DNA from: Sva-07 sp963728195
GTDB taxonomy: Bacteria > Actinomycetota > Acidimicrobiia > Acidimicrobiales > Ilumatobacteraceae
Length of the DNA: 64,000 nt
NCBI GenBank assembly: GCA_963728195.1
Contig: CAVSIX010000006.1
Span: 1-64,000 of the forward strand
Reading direction: 5' to 3'
The position numbers were made by a program, and so were the translations under genes. The notes under the pieces are model-generated. The model was not told the origin of the DNA, did no database searches, and saw nothing but the letters and a program-made list of their open reading frames with translations. Positions 58,658 through 64,000 of this stretch are shown here, piece by piece. Each line of letters begins with the position of its first letter. Position 1 is the first letter of the stretch.

Positions 58658-59518
58658 TCAGGCGTCGGCGCCGACGCGCTCGCGGTACCGGCGCACCGCT
58701 TGCTTGCGTTCCTCGAGCGCCTCGGCGTCCATCTCCGAAATCGTCTGGACCTCGTCGTCGGTGAAGCCGGCGAGTTCGCGGAACCGGCGAGCGAGGCTGA
58801 ACGAGCTCTCGGGGCTCTCGCCGCGGGCACCACCGAAGCTGAACAGCTTGTCGACGACCTGCTGGAACTCGAGGGCCTTGGTGCGACGGTCGGGATCGTT
58901 GGCGGTCACCTTGCGCAGCCAGTCGGAGCCCATCTTCACGTGGGTGACCTCGTCGGCGAGCATCCAGTCCTCGCAGAACTCGAGATAGGGGTCGCCGGCG
59001 ATGTCGCCGAACTCCTTCATCTGGGTGAAGACGTCGATCGCCAGACCCTCGAGCGCCCGGTTGACCCCGGCGAGACGCAGGATCGGGTCGTTCGAGCACG
59101 CCGCTTCGAACAGCACGGTGTTCTCGGCGAACTCGCCGAGCTCGGTTCCCATCCAGTCGGAGAGCTTGGCGCTGATCTCGACGTGGCGCGCCTCGTCCCA
59201 GGCTTGGCGTGCCATGTCGAGCTTCAGCTCGAACGGCACCGTGTCGTTGGTGCCGTCGCCTGCTGCGAAGTCGTGCGCGGTGCGTCCGGCGCCCTCGAGC
59301 GCCTGGATCTCACCGACCATGATCCCGTGCATCAGCCCGCGGGCGGCATCGGATGCGTCGTGGCGTTCGGGGGTGAGTCGCTTGGCGGCGCCGCGGCTCT
59401 TGGCCGACGACTCCTTCACGTCGATCGCCGTACGACCGTCCTTCATGCGCTCGGCCATGTTCGTCTGCACGAACCTCTCGTCGCGAGCGAGATCCTCTAC
59501 CGGAAAGAACTGACGCAT
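58658..59518 (-). CDS. Ferritin-like (DUF455) protein
   Basis: The 286-residue protein has the DUF455 pattern: a helical bundle with MVGEIQALEGAGRTAHDF, ARQAWDEARHVEISAKLSDW and CEDWMLADEVTHVKMGSDWL. In these, Glu/Glu-x-x-His pairs could hold a di-metal site. Family members bind iron or manganese but have no defined reaction. It overlaps the previous gene's stop by one base and is followed by the gene at 58066. Confidence 0.87.
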   Translation of the reverse strand: MRQFFPVEDLARDERFVQTNMAERMKDGRTAIDVKESSAKSRGAAKRLTPERHDASDAARGLMHGIMVGEIQALEGAGRTAHDFAAGDGTNDTVPFELKLDMARQAWDEARHVEISAKLSDWMGTELGEFAENTVLFEAACSNDPILRLAGVNRALEGLAIDVFTQMKEFGDIAGDPYLEFCEDWMLADEVTHVKMGSDWLRKVTANDPDRRTKALEFQQVVDKLFSFGGARGESPESSFSLARRFRELAGFTDDEVQTISEMDAEALEERKQAVRRYRERVGADA

Positions 59519-60201
59519 CAGGCGCCCCCTTCAGTGCTGGTGCTGTCGGACATCTTATTCGCCGTGCCGATGCTGTCCAGGCCGGTGATACCGCCCGCCT
59601 CCACCATCACTGCTTCGAGGCGGGCTTGGTGCACCGCTGCACGCTCGACGTGCTCGGGTGTGGTGATCAGCGACTGCAACAGCATCTCGCCGTCGCGCCA
59701 GTCGTCGAACTCGTCCTGCAGGATGAAGTTGATCGAGCGGATCGTCGGTGCGTCGGTGATCTCGCTGGTGTTGTTGCGGTGGTAGGTGTAGGCGGCGATG
59801 AATCGAGGGATCAGCACCCGGTAGACGCCGACGAGCTTTTCGATGGTCAGCTCGGGCGCCTCCGGCTCGGTCATCGCCTCGATGAAGCGTTCCATTGCTT
59901 CGTTGGCGGGAACGGTCAAACGCTCGGGCTTCATCTCACGGAGCTCGGGCAGGCGCTTGTGCCAGAGGTCCGCGTGCCACGCATGGTGGTAGCAGTGGGT
60001 ACCGAGACGCATCTTGACGTCGAGTTCGGGCACGGTGGCGACCCAGCCGCCGAGCGCTTCGAACAGCTTCATCTCGGTCCACTTGTAGTTGCCGACGCGA
60101 CGCGCCGTCTCCTCGACGCTGAACGACCCGGGGATGTCGCGCCGGTCCCATGGTGCGAACGGTGCCCGTGCCGTCGACTCGGTCTCGATCGTGTCGGTCA
60201 T
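59518..60201 (-). CDS. Helical, ferritin-like protein of unknown function
   Basis: The 227-residue protein shows a helical pattern with GNYKWTEMKLFEALGGWVAT, a His-rich segment HCYHHAWHADLWHKRLPELR, and LQDEFDDWRDGEMLLQSL. The Glu/His pattern resembles ferritin-like di-iron proteins, and it sits directly before the DUF455 ferritin-like gene, overlapping it by one base. A shared complex is possible. Confidence 0.7.
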   Translation of the reverse strand: MTDTIETESTARAPFAPWDRRDIPGSFSVEETARRVGNYKWTEMKLFEALGGWVATVPELDVKMRLGTHCYHHAWHADLWHKRLPELREMKPERLTVPANEAMERFIEAMTEPEAPELTIEKLVGVYRVLIPRFIAAYTYHRNNTSEITDAPTIRSINFILQDEFDDWRDGEMLLQSLITTPEHVERAAVHQARLEAVMVEAGGITGLDSIGTANKMSDSTSTEGGA

Positions 60202-60258
60202 CGCGTGGACGCTAGTGAACCCGTACCGCCGCCCTCGGACCGGACCAACCGTGTGGCG

Positions 60259-61710
60259 TCAGGGGATGGGGCGGCCGGCGGCCCAGGCGGCTTCGGCGGC
60301 GCCGAGGTCGGTTGCGGGTTCGCCGCCGGCGATGTACTCGAGCAGCATCGCCCGCCACGGTCCGGTCGCCTCGAGCTTGCCGAGGATCGCGCTCACGCCC
60401 CACACGACGCGGTCGAGGATCACGAAACTCGGCGGCATGTTCAGCTTCTCGATCACCGGCCCGTGTGGACCCTGCACGTCGAAGATCTTGGCGATCGTGT
60501 CGCGCATCCAGTCGCGGGTGAACGTGAACTCGTCGGTGAGGTACGGCACGTACGGGCTCGACACGTAGTCGTACACGAGTGCGGGATCGAGGCCGTGCCC
60601 CTCGGGGAGGAACTTCGAGTGCACCATCTCGCGCACCAACAGGTCGGGATCGCGGTGGATGATGATCGCATCGACGGTCGGCCGCAGCGTCTCCCATTCG
60701 CCCGGCGACCATCGCTTGACGAGGCCGTAGTCGAGGAACGTGACGCTGCCGTCGTGGTGGAACTTGTAGTTGCCTGGATGGGGATCGCCGTTGAAGATCC
60801 CGTGGCGCATGATCGCACCCTGGGCGAATCGCCAGATGACCTCGGCGGCGCGCTGCTTGGTGCCGGAGGACTCCGACGACCGGAACTGGTCGAACGTCAT
60901 CCCGTCGATCCACTCGGTGGTCAGCACCCGAGCACTGCTCAGCTCGGGCACCAGCTTCGGGATGCGCACCCACGGATGGCCCTGGAAGCGTGACTCGAAT
61001 TCGGCGAGGTTGCCCGCTTCGATCGAGTAGTCGAGTTCCTCGCGCATGCGGTCACGCAGCTCGTCGACCAGACCCTTCGCGTCGAGGCCCTTGAGCATCA
61101 TCGAGGAGAACATCGCATACATCACCTCGGCGGCATCGAGGTCGCTCTCGATCGCCTCGTGCACGCCGGGATACTGCACCTTGACGGCGACGTCGCGGCC
61201 GTCGTGGGTGATCGCCCGGTGGACCTGGCCGATCGACGCCGCTGCAACCGGCATGTCGGCCCAGTCGAGGAAGAGCTTCTCGGGTGGCTTGCCGAAGTCA
61301 CCCTTGACCACGTTGGCCGCCAACGTGGGCGCCATCGGTGCCGCGTCGGCCTGCAGCGTCGCCAGCGCATCCTGCGCCTCGTCGGGCAGCGCCTCGAAGA
61401 TGAAGCTGATCAACTGGCCTGCCTTCATCAGGACGCCCTTCATCTCGCCGAGCTCCTTGGCGACGTCCTCGGCGGTGCGGATGGCGAACTGCTCGTCGAG
61501 CTGCGCCCGGCGCTCCTCGGCAGACCCGATGCCGCGCACCTTCGCCACGCCGAAGCGCACGGAGTTGCGCGCCGAGAGCTTCCACACGCGCGCCGATCGG
61601 TTGAACCGGCTGGTGAGCGGTGACTCCCTGGCCTTCTGTGCCGCCGCAGCCAGTCCGGCGGCGAGCGCGACCACCGATGCCAGCCCGGCGACCGCCTTGC
61701 GTTGCATCAC
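60259..61710 (-). CDS. UbiB/ABC1-family atypical kinase
   Basis: The 483-residue protein has ABC1/UbiB motifs: KAGQ (96-99), the Ala-rich loop AAASIGQVHRA (156-166), the VAVKVQYPG lysine, and NGDPHPGNY with LDYGL metal-binding residues. An N-terminal hydrophobic segment (AGLASVVALAAGLAAA) may anchor it. UbiB-type proteins support isoprenoid-quinone or lipid biosynthesis as ATPases rather than classical kinases. It is followed by two ferritin-like genes, which suggests a joint role in redox-lipid chemistry. Confidence 0.93.
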   Translation of the reverse strand: MMQRKAVAGLASVVALAAGLAAAAQKARESPLTSRFNRSARVWKLSARNSVRFGVAKVRGIGSAEERRAQLDEQFAIRTAEDVAKELGEMKGVLMKAGQLISFIFEALPDEAQDALATLQADAAPMAPTLAANVVKGDFGKPPEKLFLDWADMPVAAASIGQVHRAITHDGRDVAVKVQYPGVHEAIESDLDAAEVMYAMFSSMMLKGLDAKGLVDELRDRMREELDYSIEAGNLAEFESRFQGHPWVRIPKLVPELSSARVLTTEWIDGMTFDQFRSSESSGTKQRAAEVIWRFAQGAIMRHGIFNGDPHPGNYKFHHDGSVTFLDYGLVKRWSPGEWETLRPTVDAIIIHRDPDLLVREMVHSKFLPEGHGLDPALVYDYVSSPYVPYLTDEFTFTRDWMRDTIAKIFDVQGPHGPVIEKLNMPPSFVILDRVVWGVSAILGKLEATGPWRAMLLEYIAGGEPATDLGAAEAAWAAGRPIP

Positions 61711-61979
61711 GCCCGCCGAGCGGTCGGGTCGGCGGCGAGGACGTGCTCGGCGATCGGCTCGCCGGTCACCTCGTCGGTCCAGTAAGTGCCCTCCGACAGC
61801 CGCTCCAGCGCGACCTCGACGGCAGCCAGATCGCGCTCGACCGCGTCGAGGTCGACGTCGGGCACGTCGGAGTCGGACGCCGGCGACGCCGACGGCGCGG
61901 GAACATCATGGTCCGGTGGTTCGGGAACATCGTGGTCGGCTGGTGTGGTCGGTTCGGACGGCACGTCGGTCACGGGCAC
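61707..61979 (-). CDS. DksA/TraR-like protein without zinc cysteines
   Basis: The ~90-residue product ends with a DksA/TraR-like region: VDLDAVERDLAAVEVALERL, then SEGTYWTDEVTGEPIAEHVL. The zinc-finger cysteines (usually C-x2-C around GTYGxCxxC) are replaced by W, T and other residues, so no zinc finger can form. The start is GTG 61979 or 61973. The stop overlaps the UbiB gene start. Confidence 0.65.
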   Translation of the reverse strand: MPVTDVPSEPTTPADHDVPEPPDHDVPAPSASPASDSDVPDVDLDAVERDLAAVEVALERLSEGTYWTDEVTGEPIAEHVLAADPTARRA

Positions 61980-62045
61980 GACGCTAGTCGGCGGTGTGCC
62001 AGGGGATTCGAAGAGCGAGCGCAGCAGGTGAATAGTGTTCGTGTC

Positions 62046-62966
62046 GTGGCCTCGGACCGGCGTCGACGATCGCGGTGGGGGGATCTTCCGCTCGCGACTC
62101 TCATGCTGGCGCCCTCGGCGATCATCCTCGGATTGTTCGTGCTGTACCCGCTGGGGCGCGCGGTGTGGCTGGGTCAGCAACGTTGCGACAACTTCGGCAA
62201 CCGCTGCGTGTCACAGGGCTTCGGTCAGTACCTCGATCTGTTCCGCAGCACCGAGTTCCAGAACGCGCTCGGTGTCACGATCCGCTTTGCCCTGATCACG
62301 GTGCCCGCAGGCGTCGTCCTCGGCGTCGGCCTCGCCGTGCTCGCCGACAAGTACCTGCGCGGGATCGGTGCGTTCCGCACCGTGTTCTCCTCGACCGTGG
62401 CCACGTCGGTCGCCGTCGCGAGCTTGATGTGGCTGTTCCTGCTGCAACCGTCGGTGGGTGCGCTGGCCAACGTCGGATGGTTCAACACGCTCTTCCCGTC
62501 GGTCAAGAGTCCCGGATGGCTCCAGGATCCGGACACGGCGCTGTGGGCGGTGAGCGCAACGAGCGTGTGGGCCAACCTCGGGTTCACGTTCATCCTGGTC
62601 ACCGCCGGGCTGCAGTCGATCCCACGCGATCTCCACGAGGCCGCTGCCGTCGACGGCGCGGGTGGGATCCGGCGCTTCTGGTCGATCACCGTGCCGATGC
62701 TGAGCCCCACGCTGCTGTTCGTCGTGATCGTGTCGTCGACGCGTGCCTTCCAGACCTACGGCGAAATCGATCTCCTCACCGGGGGAGGGCCTCAGCCGAC
62801 CAACCCGACGACGACCATCCCCTACTTCATCTACGGGCAGAACTCGCCCATCCGCAATGACACGGGCCTGCAGGCGGGGGCCGCGGTGCTGCTGTTCGCG
62901 ATGTTGCTCGTGCTGTCGGGTCTGCAGCTGGCCGGCATCGGACGGCGGGTGCACTATGGCGACTGA
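62046..62966 (+). CDS. ABC transporter permease, sugar type (first subunit)
   Basis: The 306-residue protein is a MalF/UgpA-type permease. It has six or so helices and the EAA loop HEAAAVDGAGGIRRFWSITV for contact with the ATPase. The N-terminal helix LMLAPSAIILGLFVLYPLG is typical. GTG 62046 was chosen because the preceding codons are not conserved. It overlaps the second permease gene by 11 bp. Confidence 0.92.
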   Translation: MASDRRRRSRWGDLPLATLMLAPSAIILGLFVLYPLGRAVWLGQQRCDNFGNRCVSQGFGQYLDLFRSTEFQNALGVTIRFALITVPAGVVLGVGLAVLADKYLRGIGAFRTVFSSTVATSVAVASLMWLFLLQPSVGALANVGWFNTLFPSVKSPGWLQDPDTALWAVSATSVWANLGFTFILVTAGLQSIPRDLHEAAAVDGAGGIRRFWSITVPMLSPTLLFVVIVSSTRAFQTYGEIDLLTGGGPQPTNPTTTIPYFIYGQNSPIRNDTGLQAGAAVLLFAMLLVLSGLQLAGIGRRVHYGD

Positions 62967-63876
62967 AGTCGGCGACACCGCTCCCGTCGACGGGCTCGTC
63001 CCGACCGAGCCGGATTCCCCACGCGCCGAGCGGCGTCGACGCCCGATGCAGTCCTTCGACGAGCCGACCGGGGCGGGTCGAATCGGACGTTACGCGTTGC
63101 TGTGCCTCGTGGCGTTCGTCGTCGTCTTCCCGATCTACACGACGGTCGTCGCCGCATTGAAGCCCGGCAGCGAGGTGTTGGACAATCCGTTGTTGCCGAC
63201 CACGGTGACCTTCGACGTGCTGATCGAAGCCTGGAACGAAGGCCATCTCGGTCGGTACCTGTTCAACTCGTTCGTGGTCGCGGTGATCGTCACGGTCGCC
63301 CAGGTCGTCACGTCGGTGCTCGCCGCCTACACGTTCGCGATCCTCGAATTCCCCGGCAAGCGTGTCGCGTTCCTCCTGTTCGTCGCGACCCTGCTCGTGC
63401 CGATGGAGGCGACGCTCGTCGTCAACCTCGACACCGTCGACAGCCTGGGATGGCTCAACACCTACCAGGGCCTCGCGGTGCCGTTCCTGGCGACGGCGTT
63501 CGGCATCTTCCTCCTGCGGCAGGTGTTCATGACCCTGCCACGGGATCTCCGCGACGCCGCGGCGATCGACGGCGTCGGCCACCTCGGATTCCTTCGCCAC
63601 GTCGCGGTGCCGCTCGTGCGACCGACGATCGGTGCGCTGGCGCTGTTCAGCTTCCTCGGCACGTGGAACCAGTATCTGTGGCCCACGCTCGTGATCAACG
63701 AAGGCGACATGAACACCGTGCAGAGCGGTCTGCGGCTGCTCAGGCGATCGAGTCTCTCCGATCCCAACCTGGTGATGGCCGGCACGGTGATCGCCGCCGT
63801 GCCGATCTTCGTCGCCCTCTTCGTGTTCCAACGTCAACTCGTCCGCGGGCTCACCGCGGGCGCCGTGAAAGGATGA
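62956..63876 (+). CDS. ABC transporter permease, sugar type (second subunit)
   Basis: The 306-residue MalG/UgpE-type permease has the EAA-type loop RDAAAIDGVGHLGFLRHVAV and a C-terminal segment TWNQYLWPTLVIN. A 45-residue polar N-terminus precedes the first helix. No ATPase gene is seen to the left, so the ATP-binding subunit is encoded elsewhere or to the right of the window. The next gene begins 4 bp after its stop. Confidence 0.92.
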   Translation: MATEVGDTAPVDGLVPTEPDSPRAERRRRPMQSFDEPTGAGRIGRYALLCLVAFVVVFPIYTTVVAALKPGSEVLDNPLLPTTVTFDVLIEAWNEGHLGRYLFNSFVVAVIVTVAQVVTSVLAAYTFAILEFPGKRVAFLLFVATLLVPMEATLVVNLDTVDSLGWLNTYQGLAVPFLATAFGIFLLRQVFMTLPRDLRDAAAIDGVGHLGFLRHVAVPLVRPTIGALALFSFLGTWNQYLWPTLVINEGDMNTVQSGLRLLRRSSLSDPNLVMAGTVIAAVPIFVALFVFQRQLVRGLTAGAVKG

Positions 63877-63880
63877 TTCG

Positions 63881-64000
63881 ATGCTTCCCCCAGCACGTAC
63901 GCACGTCCACTCGGACCGTCGCCGGCCCCGCCGTCGACCCGTCATGCGACTCGCTGCGCTCGCCGTGGTCGGCGGTTCGATCGCCGCAGCGTGCTCGTCG
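63881..64000 (+). CDS. Substrate-binding lipoprotein of the ABC transporter (start only)
   Basis: Only the first 40 codons lie in the window. They encode a signal peptide with a lipobox (AAACSS after MRLAALAVVGGSIAA). It follows the two permease genes, so it is most likely the solute-binding protein of the same transporter. The start is ATG 63881, or ATG 63944 within the frame. Confidence 0.75.
   Translation, partial: MLPPARTHVHSDRRRPRRRPVMRLAALAVVGGSIAAACSS

Overview
The window is high-GC DNA with dense, mostly overlapping genes and frequent GTG/TTG starts. It carries Actinomycetota-type families: a Tad-type pilus locus with a DUF4244-like pilin, an Eis-like acetyltransferase, a primary-type sigma factor, and an IdeR/DtxR-type iron box. 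The overall gene set resembles marine or freshwater Acidimicrobiia such as Ilumatobacter. That placement is inferred from gene families; no rRNA is present to confirm it.

Layout. 0-17 kb: an iron permease fragment (efeU) behind an iron box, topA, rsgA, a DUF427 gene, an APC permease with two TrkA-type K+ regulatory proteins, an OB-fold protein and an ammonium transporter. The permease and the ammonium transporter have closely similar structured leaders. Then comes a leftward unit running tadZ-tadA-tadB-tadC-pilin-tadE-STAS-FeS photolyase-DUF952. 17.2 kb: a selenocysteine tRNA gene (selC), followed by a probable integration scar with a small ORF, an excisionase-like gene and a Fic protein lying between two copies of a ~42-bp direct repeat. 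19.9-27.8 kb: two separate ECF sigma factor genes, each overlapping a gene for a membrane-anchored exported protein, with a sulfotransferase, a short-chain dehydrogenase and a mazEF module between them.

27.8-32.2 kb is a gene graveyard: a lipoprotein gene broken by an in-frame TAG, an orphan RHH antitoxin with a multiply frameshifted doc, fragments of vapC and mazE, a truncated ISL3-family element and several tiny membrane-protein genes. 32-64 kb returns to chromosomal housekeeping and accessory genes: an M20 peptidase, an AbgT transporter, a CsoR/RcnR-like repressor divergent from a CopB-type ATPase, rifampin ADP-ribosyltransferase (arr), a K+ channel, a manganese-riboswitch-controlled GDT1 exporter, malic enzyme, a TetR/hydrolase pair with twin operators, a CoA transferase, a frameshifted acyl-CoA dehydrogenase, an Eis-like acetyltransferase, a primary-type sigma factor, a BI-1 protein, a UbiB-kinase/ferritin-like operon, and a sugar-type ABC transporter that runs off the right end.

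The most unusual signals are non-coding. (1) A family of 42-bp palindromes occurs three times as a dimer with an invariant 61-bp period, always at gene 3' ends. (2) Two leaders share the same three-hairpin architecture and a common 15-nt block over the ribosome-binding site, one before an APC permease/TrkA operon and one before an ammonium transporter. Both are described in the findings with the searches that would confirm or refute them.
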